From the NCBI GenBank assembly GCA_003194525.1, contig NBIV01000378.1:1-59799 (forward strand): DNA of 59,799 bases. The letters run 5' to 3'. The translations under genes were made by a program, and so were the position numbers. Origin of the DNA: Gracilariopsis chorda. Lineage: Eukaryota; Rhodophyta; Florideophyceae; Gracilariales; Gracilariaceae. Shown here in pieces: positions 1 through 9,995 of this stretch (position 1 is the first letter of the stretch; each line of letters begins with the position of its first letter). Under the pieces are notes generated by a model. The model was not told where the DNA came from. It saw only the letters and a program-made list of their open reading frames with translations, and did not search any database.

Positions 1-117
1 CTAAACAGCGCACCAAATGAAGGAGGGTTTCCTCCATTTTGCATTCAAATTTCGCGTTCATGGTTAACAACACCATACACTTCCTTCATTCTTGTGAACA
101 ACAAAACCCGGAAAACC

Positions 118-2106
118 TCATTCCATGTGTTTCCTCTTTGCTCCCCTGCGGGATCTAGACGACAACCTTCTCAATGCACTTGCATGGGTCACACCTCGCT
201 GCCGCACGTTGTTCACGACATCGTTTTGCTCCCCCTTTGTCCCACACACTGTAGAGCTCGTAACCTGTAACTTTTGATCTCCAGCTACGCCACCACCACC
301 ACCACCACCGCCGCCAAAACCACCATTCCCATCATCGCATTCCGCAGAAAAGCCCTCGCCCACTTCCCTCGCAACCCCTCTCACCGGCCTCAACTTCCTC
401 ACCGTCGAACTCCTCCGGCAAATGCCTCTTTCATCCCCACATTCAATCCGCGACTGCTTCCTGATCTCTTCCTCACGTATGTCTGCAATGTTGATAGGAA
501 AACGTAGCGCCTTCCCCCTGAGTGACTCAAAATAGTGATATGGCACGTCCTCCTCCAACCATCCCTGCTCCCCTTCAACACCCATCGTCCTTACTCTTCA
601 TCATCCCATTCACCTCGCGTTCCCCCACGCGTTTGGCGCCGCGTGCTACTCTCAAGCACCCACACTGGGTTCGCCCGGTACACTTCCACCATCGAGCCCA
701 CCCCGGGCAGTACGTCATATAAAGGCTCCAAAATCTTGCGACGTAATGGTGTATTCACCTGCATGTTTAGCACGCTCGGGATCGTGCCCACCATAAACCT
801 CTCATCCTCTTCGCTTTCCCCTAAAAACCCTCTAAACGTAGCCTTGTGGCTATTGCTTGCGTACCCCTCCCTCACAAAGTCGCTCTCACACCCATACTCA
901 AACAGCCGGTCAGCTCGTACAACACCACCGTCTCTCTTGTAGAAAACCACCTGCCCTTCTTCCGCTTGTTCAGCCGCTCTGCGCGCACAATATACCCAAA
1001 CATCCGAACCGCCCGCGTCGCATGGCTACCAATCCGAATTGCATACGTGCTTGGAACCACAATGCTAGTGCCCACCTTCATGTAGTACATCTTCACACAC
1101 CCCTTGTCCAGCGGATTCAGTGGAGCAACGTACTCAAAATACAAGCCGCTATTGTCAGCCTCTGCGCTGTAGCAGCGCACAATCTCCTCCGTAACAGTTA
1201 CGTGCACACCCGCTTCTTCCATAACCCTTCGCCGGTTGTTGTCGTGGTTGGGGCTGCGTTGTGGCGAGCTTGATGCTTGTGCTGCCCTTAGAATTGCCTT
1301 CACTGTCTACTAGCTGGCTTGGAAACAAGGTTAAAACGATGTACTCGCCATACTCCACCCACCTGCCCGCTTGCACACTATTGCTCTTCCATCCATTCCA
1401 AGCTTTACATCCACTTCCACTCACCGTGCTCGCCCTCGAGCAAAGTACACTGCGAGAGCCCTCGATGGACACCTCGTCCATGCGCTCGTTCAACACCCGA
1501 ATGAAGTCCACCATTCCTGTCACAATCGAACTTCCAAACAGAACTGACAATACACACTCGACACTAGCGGCACATTGTCGAATCTCGGGGTCTGATCGGT
1601 ATTCGCTCCATGCACGCCTTCCACCAGCGCCCGCTCCAGAACCTTCAGAATCACCCACTGTTGTGCGACCATCATCGAGTCCAGTAGCTTGCATCGTTCA
1701 CCCCTGGTCGCCCTCCTCTTCTCCAGCCGCGTTTAGCCTCGCTACCCCCGACCGGCCTACATAGTTATGCCGCAGCGCCACTGGGCATTGCTCGGCGCCG
1801 AGAAAGCTCTGCACATCCCCCAAACTTTTGTTATAACGCAAATGCTGTTCGATTTGTAAGTAATCTTCCGCCGAAAACGCGCTAATGGCCATCCAAAACC
1901 CGAAACCCCCCACCACCCCTTCGTAAGCCACCTTCCAAACCCGACTCTTTTGCGTTATCAGTTGTAAAGCCTTTAAATTCACTTAAAACCGCTTCATCCA
2001 CCAAAACCTCCACTGGAACGTCAACCGACCCCACCAACTGCATGCCTTCCAGTACGGAACACTCTTTCCCACGACCCATATTATGAAAACCCCTAAAACC
2101 CAACAC
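118..2106 (-). pseudogene. Gene A: unrecognised long gene of the large element, frame-broken
   Basis: I do not recognise this protein. Coding-like sequence runs leftward through about 660 codons in several frames. The 1982-1155 stretch is one frame interrupted by a TGA at 1698-1700; it shifts near 1290, returns to the same frame near 940, and shifts again near 590. Visible features are an acidic/Gly-rich part, a central basic stretch at about 950-1190, and a Gly run encoded by an ACC repeat at about 285-310 close to the C-terminus, followed by an Arg/Ser-rich tail. It is divergent to gene B, with 344 bp between the possible starts. The start could be near 2106 or 1982. No catalytic motif was found. 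The plus strand here stays C-rich although the gene is on the minus strand. Confidence 0.4.
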
Positions 2107-2450
2107 AACTCACTTTTAACGCTCTCTCAAAAACCCCTCATGTGTGCCGTGCAACGGGAGCAGGCGTACCAAGACGGGTACTAGTGCAAAGCTAAAACCG
2201 CAACAGTCGTCCTGTAACCTAAACAAACCTAAAAAAAGCTTGCTTCCAGCAGTAAATTTCGACCAGCAACATAAAACCCTAACCGTAACAGCCACACATA
2301 CACCTATTACAAGACACGCCTAAACGTGTATGGCGCCTTATAAGTACGTATGTACGCCCGCTACATTCCACGACGTTATGCTAAAACGCGCCTCCAAAAG
2401 ATAACCCACCGTTCAACCTACTACCGACCTCCAAAACAGAAAAGATCCCC
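2107..2450. promoter_or_regulatory. Divergent intergenic region between genes A and B
   Basis: This non-coding gap separates two divergently oriented genes and should hold both promoters. A TATA-like TTATAAG lies at 2338-2344, about 107 bp before the gene B ATG at 2451. Telomere-like motifs with CCCTAA or CCTAAA cores occur at about 2085-2100 and 2275-2285. Promoter activity is inferred from layout only. Confidence 0.35.
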
Positions 2451-2858
2451 ATGGATTTGTCTGAGCTTTCCTCCGAGATATGCAGGAGAATTCAAGCGGC
2501 GAAGTCATCTACTATAATTCTCGCCCCCGCAAACTTATTCGTTGGCCCATTGATAGGACGAAGCACATCACACACCCACCTTGTTGCACTCGCAAACCAG
2601 ATTGTTTGTGGCGTGGACTTTCATGTGTCGCAAGCTTTGCTCGTGGTGAAGGGCGACAGCGGCTTGGCCCTTGGAAAACTACTTGTTGTAGGTGGCAGTC
2701 ACTGACTTCCCGTCAGCGCTCACTTGAATCATATGCTTCTCATTCCATACCGGCTCATTAATCTAAGTGGGATGGTTACCGACAACATCATTCTGCAGCT
2801 CAAACGGTACAACGGCATCATTGCGCACCGTGTCGAGTCCTCAGAGCCCAGACCCTAA

Positions 2859-3701
2859 ATGTACACCATCATGGACCAAGTGCTCATGTACGGCAAACTA
2901 AAGGAATTTTGGACATCGCAGCAGATCAACCGCCGACAACAGACGCGCAGAACACGCGCAAGACCGCAGTCCATGACCCAAAACAAGCTGCTACGTCTGT
3001 ATAAATTGCTTCAAACGTCGGCAGGTATTAACAGTCGCCATGCAATACAACTCTTAGACTTCACCTTCAAACCCAATTTCATCCGCGGGTACATGTCTGG
3101 GGCGGACAAATCGCTTCAAGCAGACGTGCTTCCTGATCTGTGCTATGTAGAAAAACACGCGAGAACCCGATTCTCTCGCGCCTCTCTTAAAACCGTTCGT
3201 AACTGGTCTCTTCGCAGTATCCAGAAAACTGTCACGTACTGGAATTATAAATCCCAATGCAGCGGCGCTAGTAACTTTGTGTGTCACTTCTCTGACGATT
3301 ATGATCCATTTCCCGGTGCCGACGAAGAGGATCCCGACAAAAATGGCTCACAACGTTCTAAACGCGACAGTCCTCTCGCCAAGCATATTTCGGAGCACCC
3401 TGCCGCCAAGAAACGGAAAACAACGATAACTCCGTCCGCCACAACATACTTGAGAAGACAACAAAAGCAGCCAGGTAAGGACGAAACAAACGATGAAATG
3501 CAGCCGGGGCGGCAACAACAACCGCTCCCCACAATACCAAGGCGTAAATTGTCACTGCATCCAACACCAAAACCCCATCCCCCTCGCCAAAAGCCCAGCG
3601 GTCGACGCGTTCTAGTCAAACGCCTAAGCGCGCTAAATTCGCATGTTCACCACCCTCAGGCTGGGATGGATACGTCAACTGGGATCTGCAAGGTAATATG
3701 A
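2859..3701 (+). CDS. Gene B N-terminal segment, basic linker protein
   Basis: This is the longest open piece of the N-terminal half (280 codons). I recognise no domain. The first 150 residues look globular; the rest is Lys/Arg/Gln/Pro-rich with KKRK-like basic clusters that could act as a nuclear localisation signal. It continues upstream in the same frame past a single TAA, so its apparent ATG at 2859 is probably an internal Met rather than the true start. Downstream the coding frame shifts into the protease-containing part. Confidence 0.45.
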   Translation: MYTIMDQVLMYGKLKEFWTSQQINRRQQTRRTRARPQSMTQNKLLRLYKLLQTSAGINSRHAIQLLDFTFKPNFIRGYMSGADKSLQADVLPDLCYVEKHARTRFSRASLKTVRNWSLRSIQKTVTYWNYKSQCSGASNFVCHFSDDYDPFPGADEEDPDKNGSQRSKRDSPLAKHISEHPAAKKRKTTITPSATTYLRRQQKQPGKDETNDEMQPGRQQQPLPTIPRRKLSLHPTPKPHPPRQKPSGRRVLVKRLSALNSHVHHPQAGMDTSTGICKVI

Positions 3702-4192
3702 CCTTTCACACAACCTGCAATGACGTTTGGAGAACGAGCACGTCGCAAAGACCGACGTTCAGGCCCAGCAACATGCAGTACCCTACAGCCAGGAGGAAAG
3801 AATTTATATAGTTAACATGGTAAGAGAACGAGTTCTTTCAGGCCCCTACAACCCTAGTATCGCCGAAAATGGCACCAAGCACGACGACAACCAAAAACTA
3901 AATCAACAACCACAATCCATCCAACAGAGTTTTCAATCTTGCGTCGGTTTTTTCACAGGTTTGCGCAGAGTTGCACAACAACACAACCAACAAGGACCTA
4001 AACAGCAGTCGCAAGCCCAACCACCTGCACAAGCCAGTACTGGCTGCCACAGGAGGCTTCCTTCAAACAACTCTCTCGCTATCCGAGCAAGAGGTGCGTT
4101 CTATACAAGAGTGCAGCATGGCTAGTGACCAAACTATAATGTTCACGTTGTCCTTTCTCAACAGCTAGACTGAGCCATCATTAAAGAAAGAA

Positions 4193-4900
4193 ATGTACAT
4201 TCTGGACCCTCAGCTAGTGGCTGGATGGTGGGATACCGTCTTACGCGAGGGCAGTTCAACGTTGAATCGTCTCAGCGCCGAATTCAAAGAATTTCGCAAC
4301 ACATCAACAAAACGCAAATCCAATCCCCTTGACAAAATCTGGACATCGAAACTGTCCATTGTGATGTTGTGTAGGCACAATCATTGGACGCTAGTTCCGT
4401 TTGCCAACCTGCCACTTCTTGTTGAAAGGCTGGAGCGTGCCCCTCATATGTTAAAACGATCGCACAAACAACAATTGAAACAATGCAGAGCCACCATGTT
4501 CTGTGTCGATAGCATGTCGGCCAACAAATCTCCTCATGCTCCGCTCTCTGCAAACATCGTTCATTACCTAACCGCGTCGTACCCAGGACAGAACGTCGTA
4601 TCCTTCCGCCTCCTATCGTCACTCGTCACCGCTCACCACCTTCGACGCAGTATCCAGCAAGACCTCGAGTGTGGATTCTTCACAACCTACCACATCGAGA
4701 TCATTTCTAAACAAATCTCAACGTTTTTAAACGGTTCCGAAATGGACGTGAAAAAGCACTTCAACCTATGGTACACCAAATTCCCCTTCACCCACTACGC
4801 CGATTGCATTTGGCACCGTATGGAAGCTCTCATGCACACATCCGAGGAAAAGGGACAGGCACCTGTACCATGCAACATGTTCACTGCCTCGGCTCAATAG
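4193..4900 (+). CDS. Ulp1/C48-like cysteine protease domain (gene B)
   Basis: The segment carries the ordered triad of a C48 peptidase. His is in NHWTLVPF (about residue 64), Asp is in MFCVDSM (about 103), and the catalytic Cys is in QQDLECGFF (about 161), preceded by the Gln-containing stretch expected for the oxyanion site. The Cys-Gly step matches the DCG-type motif of SUMO proteases. The expected N-terminal strand-helix part lies just upstream in the same frame, beyond a TAG at 4166, so the ATG at 4193 truncates the domain. The family cleaves SUMO-like tags or precursors in the nucleus; in transposons its target is usually unknown. All three catalytic residues are intact even though the surrounding gene is interrupted. 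Confidence 0.72.
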   Translation: MYILDPQLVAGWWDTVLREGSSTLNRLSAEFKEFRNTSTKRKSNPLDKIWTSKLSIVMLCRHNHWTLVPFANLPLLVERLERAPHMLKRSHKQQLKQCRATMFCVDSMSANKSPHAPLSANIVHYLTASYPGQNVVSFRLLSSLVTAHHLRRSIQQDLECGFFTTYHIEIISKQISTFLNGSEMDVKKHFNLWYTKFPFTHYADCIWHRMEALMHTSEEKGQAPVPCNMFTASAQ

Positions 4901-5044
4901 CCCCTGAAGCAACCCACCGAAACGACCCATCCAAGTGTCCCACATACAAAAACCCCTATAACTCCAGAAGCTTTCAACGCCCAGCACACCGTACACCAGC
5001 GAGGTGAACCCCTAAAACCAAAAACCCCTTCAAAGCGAGATGGT

Positions 5045-5599
5045 TTGCATGACGGGAAGCGACAACTTCAACGTAACCGTACACAGCTCACACAGCACGT
5101 CCCCACATCCAATATTAACAACAAAACACTACGCACCATCCTTCAAGACCCTGTGGTACTCAACGCGGTGACAGACGCTGTCAAAGGGAGCGACTTTGCA
5201 GGGGTTAAAACGGCCCTCACTACCATTTTGCTTCCTCGTATTCGGAGAGCTCTGCACAAGCCCAATGATAGCCACCTTTCTACTGCTACTAACGTTGTTC
5301 AATCGCACCAACCGCCACAACTGCTTCCACAACAACACGCTCCTTCTCCTGTACCCTACCGCAAAGAAAACCCAATCAACATACTTCCCCATCGTATATC
5401 TACAACCTCGGCACATGCAACGGATGGTAATATGTCATTGCTCATTCGGGAAGGAAATGATCTCGTGAAGCAAACAATGGACGAAGACCTACGGAGCGAA
5501 TGGGAGGCGTGTATGCTGAAAGCACGAGCACTTGTTGCCAGGATGAAAAAAATACAACAGCGTAGAACTGTTGGGGGGCAGGCCCATGCCCCACACTAA
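5045..5599 (+). CDS. Gene B C-terminal segment, unrecognised
   Basis: This 184-codon piece is in the same frame as the protease segment and separated from it only by a TAG at 4898 and open sequence. It holds a helical region, a Pro/Gln/His-rich linker and a terminal helix rich in Met, Lys and Arg. No domain is recognised. The TAA at its end is followed by further stops, so it is probably the true end of gene B. Confidence 0.4.
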   Translation: MHDGKRQLQRNRTQLTQHVPTSNINNKTLRTILQDPVVLNAVTDAVKGSDFAGVKTALTTILLPRIRRALHKPNDSHLSTATNVVQSHQPPQLLPQQHAPSPVPYRKENPINILPHRISTTSAHATDGNMSLLIREGNDLVKQTMDEDLRSEWEACMLKARALVARMKKIQQRRTVGGQAHAPH

Positions 5600-6180
5600 A
5601 AACCGTAAAAACCCACCAAAAAATGTTCTCCATACAACCCAATTTTCGGCATAGCAGCGTTTTACGTACAGCTACGAAGAATAAAACCCACACAAATAAA
5701 AACCCTACACTGTTCTTAAATCTCTACAAATCTTTCCTATGGCAGGTATAGTGGTACAGCCTTTTCGGCAACCAAAGCTCCCATGAGCTGCTTATGTTTA
5801 ATTTATCACCCAAAACAACACAACAACACCCCTTGGGTTGTCGCTAACTCCCCACGACTGCAAAACCTGAAAACGCCACGAACAACAAGCGCTGGGCTTT
5901 ACTTTGGCATAGATGCTTTGTTTACATACCTCGACGGCGACAAAGCACACCGTTGTATTTGGAATCGTTTTAAACGCGTGCGAGGAGGTTAATTGACAAC
6001 AGCGAGACCTTTGACGCGCTGGCAAACACGACGCGCTCCCCAAAACGCTACCACACGCTGTTGGGAACCTTAAGCTTTGAAAAGGTAAAACAGCCTTGCA
6101 CAACAATGCCTGACCGATGAAACTCATTTCAAAGTACTCGCTTAACAACTAAAAGTCCCAATTCCTTACAAGTTTTAATG
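5600..6180. other. Gene B 3' flank, no gene seen
   Basis: No convincing coding sequence on either strand. It holds scattered AAAACCC motifs and leads into the palindromic array. It is a convergent intergenic region between gene B and gene C. Confidence 0.4.
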
Positions 6181-6720
6181 ATCCGTGAATAAGCGACCGC
6201 TGCACGCTTGTAAGACGACAATTTTTACTATCGCACATGCCCGCACTGGTTGCTCGATCACTGGCGCTTCAAAACATTACAATTTTTTAGACTGCAGTGG
6301 TCGAGCGACCACCGCTGCACGCTTGTAAGACGACTATTTTTACTATCGCACATGCCCGCGCTGGTTGCTCGATCACTGGCGCTTCAAAACATTACAATTT
6401 TTTAGACTGCAGTGGTCGAGCGACCACCGCTGCAATGTACGACAGGACTTTTTCCTGTCGCACATGCGCGCAGTGGTCGCTCTACCACTGGCGCTCCAAA
6501 AAAAATACAATTTTTTGCTTGCAGTGGTCGAGCGACCACCGCCACCATGTACGACAGGACTTTTTCCTGTAGTACATTCGCGCTGTGGTTGCTCGACCAC
6601 TGGCGCTCCCAAAAATTACAATTTTTTAGCCTGCAGTGGTCGAGCGACCACCGCCGCCATGTACGAAGGGACGTTTTCCTGTCGTACATGCGCACTGTGG
6701 TGGCCCTCAAACCACTGAAA
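6181..6720. repeat. Palindromic 112-bp tandem array 1
   Basis: The core GTGGTCGAGCGACCAC starts at 6297, 6412, 6524 and 6636, giving spacings of 115, 112 and 112 bp. Each standard unit contains that core, a central hairpin with arms GTACGACAGG and CCTGTCGTAC, the reverse complement GTGGTCGCTCGACCAC, and an AT palindrome of the type AAAAAATTACAATTTTTT. The two leftmost units carry a variant centre without the GTACGACAGG hairpin. The array lies between the 3' ends of genes B and C. Short ORFs crossing it in all frames are artefacts of the repeat. Confidence 0.9.
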
Positions 6721-6951
6721 AACCGCAAACATTTGTTTTTTTTTGGCACCCGTTTTTCTAACGCCAACTGCACGCATTTGCAGCACCGACAACGTCATAC
6801 GCATTTGTCAAAGCACCATTGCCACAAGCTCATCATCTGTGCAAGTTGTACAAAGACCAACATGCAGCGAAAGAAAGTCCTCAGCCCATTTACAAGCAGC
6901 AAACGATTTTTTACTTGTACCAACAAGAATGTCGAAGCCGTAGTTACCCGT

Positions 6952-7690
6952 TCATTCCTCCAGTTCTAAAATCACTCTCTCCCCCGTTCCTTCCCCCACA
7001 TCACTCCCCGCATGCAGTTCCTCCTCGCCGCTTCCTGATTCCATCTCTATATCCACGACGTCATTCATTCCGTCCTCATTCTCCACATCATCACCCGCCC
7101 CATAAAGTCGCGTATCGTCCTCCACAAACTGAGGTTTGAACCCTTTCTCGCGATGCACCGCATCTGGCATATGGTACCCATCCGTTATCATGTACATGTG
7201 ATACCGGAAAATCATGTCCTTCATAGTGCTGTCCAAACCCCCAGCCCTCGCGTGGAACACGTTCCCACGTCCCACAAGAATGGAGTACGGCGATATTTGA
7301 TACTTGCGGACGACCATTCCTCGCGAAAACTGCTTCAAATTCCTCCAGTCCGTCAGCACAATCTTGTGGCTCCCTTCACAAATCTATAATGGGAATGAAA
7401 ACTGCCCTGAAACCATCAAAAAGTAGCCCGTGTTCGCCTCATCCCTTCTCTCGTCCATAGTCAGCCCACGGAAGTCGGTGTGCAGCGCTTGACGCATACA
7501 ATTCCGAGACGATGCCAACACTCGTCCCCCAGTACGCGGCACGTACATCTTCCTTGTACCCAAATCTCAGTTGTTTGCCAACCACAACGCTGCGGCTACT
7601 TGCCCCAACCGAGCATCCAGAAGGGCTCGCTTCTTCACCACCCAATGGGTGCCCCCTCGCGTTCCATCGCATGCACAATTCCCTTGCGCG
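6952..7690 (-). CDS. 2OG-Fe(II) dioxygenase catalytic part (PhyH-like), gene C C-terminus
   Basis: Reading the minus strand leftward from 7690 in one frame, with two stops (TGA 7567, TAG 7384), the order of motifs is diagnostic. ALHTDFRG gives the HxD iron ligands (His codon 7482-7480, Asp 7476-7474). EGSHK (about 7376-7362) matches the GSHK turn typical of phytanoyl-CoA-dioxygenase-like enzymes. VFHARAGG gives the distal His (7254-7252), and FRYHMYM gives the 2OG-binding Arg (7206-7204). Such enzymes oxidise a substrate using Fe(II), O2 and 2-oxoglutarate. The substrate here is unknown. The coexistence with a DNA methyltransferase makes a nucleic-acid or chromatin substrate possible, but PhyH-like enzymes usually act on small molecules. 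The C-terminal 60 residues are acidic. Confidence 0.65.
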
Positions 7691-8255
7691 TCGTTATAAG
7701 GCGCCCTTCCCCTTTCGACCTTTTCGTACCGTCCACGCTTTTTCCAGTATTGATGATTGCGTTCCAACACGTCCGGTTCGATTCCACTCGCAAATCCGGT
7801 TGCTCACTGTAGTTGGTAACGAAGGACTCCAGCATCTTCCCTGACACATCTTCATCGTCCCCTACCCTAAACGGACAATCCAAATCAATTGCAAACCCGG
7901 GAAGAACGCAAAAGCCTTTTTCTTTCACCTCCTGCCGTTTTTCCGCGAAAAACTGTACACCCAAAGAGTCCATATAGCGTACTTCGGTTTCTAAAGGCTG
8001 ACCACCGCCCGAACCTACACCGCCAGCGCTCTTGGTCCCACTTTGCTGTAGACCTTCAAGAACGCCTATGATCCCCCAACCCAAATCATCGTAGCAATGC
8101 TTTGCGGCATGCCAGTACACCGTGTGGTGAACACACTGCAGTTCGGCTGCCGTGAGCACCTCGGCGCGATGTCCAGGCGGAATGTGAACCGCCTTCAGCC
8201 ACGGGAGTACATGTTGAATGCAATTATCGTTCGTACGCCAAAGACCAGGAGGCAT
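7635..8255 (-). CDS. Gene C segment leading into the dioxygenase domain
   Basis: The segment continues the middle frame after the TGA at 8268. It contains KEKGFCVLPGF, which resembles the start of PhyH-like dioxygenase domains (a Gly-Phe-hydrophobic-Pro-Gly strand). It ends where the frame shifts near 7650-7690; the remaining dioxygenase motifs are in the other frame between 7680 and 7150. Confidence 0.5.
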   Translation of the reverse strand: MPPGLWRTNDNCIQHVLPWLKAVHIPPGHRAEVLTAAELQCVHHTVYWHAAKHCYDDLGWGIIGVLEGLQQSGTKSAGGVGSGGGQPLETEVRYMDSLGVQFFAEKRQEVKEKGFCVLPGFAIDLDCPFRVGDDEDVSGKMLESFVTNYSEQPDLRVESNRTCWNAIINTGKSVDGTKRSKGEGRLITTRKGIVHAMEREGAPIGW

Positions 8256-8267
8256 AACGGCATAATT

Positions 8268-9677
8268 TCACCAACGAGGATACGCATCTTCCGATTCGTA
8301 CAGCTCGCTCCGAGTGAGCATGCTGGGCCACTCATCCGGATTTGCGTCGTCCAATAACCGTTCCACAACATCCTCTTCACCGCCGTCCGCTCGAAACGCG
8401 TCGTCACCATCGCTACCATCTTCCTCGTCCTCGGTGCCTTCTTCTTCGTTCACGATCCCCACACCACGAATGTTGTTGTCCCTGAACAACATACGCCATC
8501 CTTCAGTGTGCAAACTTTGAAGGAAACGTACGGTTGCAGGGAGCAACCGACCGCCTCTTCTACCCGCCTTCCGAATAGGACCGCGGCGCAAAGTGCTGCG
8601 GGCATCCACAGAAGATGCAGTAGTCATCACGGTCCTTACGATACGGCGGTGCCGGAGGCTTCGTCGTACGCCTCTCAAGCTACTCGAACCGCCTCTTGAA
8701 TTAACACTATATGCCGGTGCTGAACTTCGTGGCGTTCCACTCACCATTTCAACCTCCCCGTCCTCCCCAGCTTGTTCGACATCTTGAACTGCAATATTCA
8801 TAGGCTCGGCCTCTTGCTGGACGGATTCAGCGGCTTCTGAGAGCTCTACATCGCCCTGGCCTTCACCTTCAGCATTAACGCACAACTCGCGCATCCACTT
8901 CCCCAGCTTACCAGTGAACGCGCTCACAGCGCGCCCAATGGTTACTTCACTCAAATCCATACGCGGCACCTTGACGAACCTGTTGACTTGTTCAACGCCG
9001 AAAGCCTCGACTGTGGTCGTTCCGTTTGCAACCGGGGACATCGTTATTTCCTGTCGTAGAAATTCCTCCACATCAATACTGAGGGCGCGGGCCCACAACT
9101 TAATTTCGCGGCTGAACGCAACCACTCGGCTGTAAAAGTACGACCGCACAAGCTCAAATCCACCCCGAATGTCGGGGCTGTTCGGTCCCGTATAAAACTT
9201 GAGGCATTCCGTCGCGAATGAGAAGTCACGAACATCCAGTTTCAGTAGCATATCACTGGAAACGTGTGTGAGCCCGATGGCGGGCCGCTCCTCACAAAAC
9301 TTCTTAAACACCGGTAGAAGTGCAGGCACTTGCGCTAGTTTAAGACCCACATCAGCAAAAAGACGAAGCTGACGTGTGTCTAACTTTCCGATCAACTCGC
9401 TCGACTTCAGCACACCCGCCAATTGCGAAGGGGTAGTTTCTTCCACCCCCACTCCGCGTTCCACTTGTACGGTTCCTACAATACTGACTGTGGAGTGTAC
9501 GCGATCTGCAAAGCGCATCTTCAGCACCGCTGACGACGTATCATTCAATAATGTTCCAAGACGAAGAATCTCACTAGGTGTGAGGTCCTTACCATCTCGC
9601 CTCTTCCACATCAACATGCGCAATGCTTGCGTGATCTGCCGCCACAACTCCAATTTAGCCTGCCGACGTCGATGCAT
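8268..9677 (-). CDS. Gene C middle segment, helical protein of unknown function
   Basis: This is the longest uninterrupted part of gene C (469 codons). It starts with a basic stretch, followed by a long helical region of about 250 residues with regular Leu/Val/Phe spacing, then an acidic linker, an Arg-rich patch and a very acidic segment (about residues 420-460). The frame is continuous with 9714-9974 upstream and 7635-8255 downstream, interrupted only by TGA codons. No transposase or polymerase motif is visible. Confidence 0.5.
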   Translation of the reverse strand: MHRRRQAKLELWRQITQALRMLMWKRRDGKDLTPSEILRLGTLLNDTSSAVLKMRFADRVHSTVSIVGTVQVERGVGVEETTPSQLAGVLKSSELIGKLDTRQLRLFADVGLKLAQVPALLPVFKKFCEERPAIGLTHVSSDMLLKLDVRDFSFATECLKFYTGPNSPDIRGGFELVRSYFYSRVVAFSREIKLWARALSIDVEEFLRQEITMSPVANGTTTVEAFGVEQVNRFVKVPRMDLSEVTIGRAVSAFTGKLGKWMRELCVNAEGEGQGDVELSEAAESVQQEAEPMNIAVQDVEQAGEDGEVEMVSGTPRSSAPAYSVNSRGGSSSLRGVRRSLRHRRIVRTVMTTASSVDARSTLRRGPIRKAGRRGGRLLPATVRFLQSLHTEGWRMLFRDNNIRGVGIVNEEEGTEDEEDGSDGDDAFRADGGEEDVVERLLDDANPDEWPSMLTRSELYESEDAYPRW

Positions 9678-9995
9678 AATTCGATGGTGCCTGCCATATA
9701 TGAGTTCAACACGTCAATCAATACGCCCGTTCTCCACAAATCCGTCCTCCAAAGGACGCCCGTTTGTGTTCACGGTAACACTCATCATGCCAGACGAATA
9801 CAGCAAACCCTTCCGATCAAACTGCTCTTCCAGTTGCTGCAAATAATTCTCACTCACACCACGCGGACTGAAGTGAGGATCATCAATGAGCTCTAACTCA
9901 ATTATATATTCCTGTACTTCATAATCACTGAAGTTGATACTCTCGTACACAATGGAGGTGCCTATATCCACCAACTGTTCGACATCACCTTCGCT

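Larger units (their letters stand above)
2451..5599 (+). pseudogene. Gene B: long Ulp1-type (C48) protease gene, interrupted
   Basis: One gene of about 1,045 codons is suggested by coding sequence that stays open except for stops. Frame 1 covers 2451-3701 with TGA at 2703-2705 and TAA at 2856-2858. Between about 3400 and 3560 the frame changes. The second frame runs to 5599 with TAG 3809, TAA 3821, TAA 3899, TAG 4166 and TAG 4898. The regions between stops read as sensible protein, so I treat the pieces as one gene. Order of parts: an unrecognised N-terminal part, a basic Pro/Gln-rich linker (about 3330-3960), a protease domain (about 4040-4790) and an unrecognised C-terminal helical part. 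Ulp1-like proteases remove SUMO-like modifiers and occur in several families of eukaryotic DNA transposons. The ATG at 2451 follows a TATA-like site. Confidence 0.55.

Noticed and set aside
3692..3841. A GT...AG intron in gene B
   Set aside because: Boundaries look acceptable, but the same frame already continues through the interval with only CAA/CAG-type stops, so an intron is not needed.
6297..6773. Overlapping ORFs of 60-185 codons in all frames across the palindromic arrays (also 11475-12236 and 21545-21971)
   Set aside because: They repeat the same peptide every 112 bp on both strands, the by-product of a palindromic repeat with no stops in several frames.
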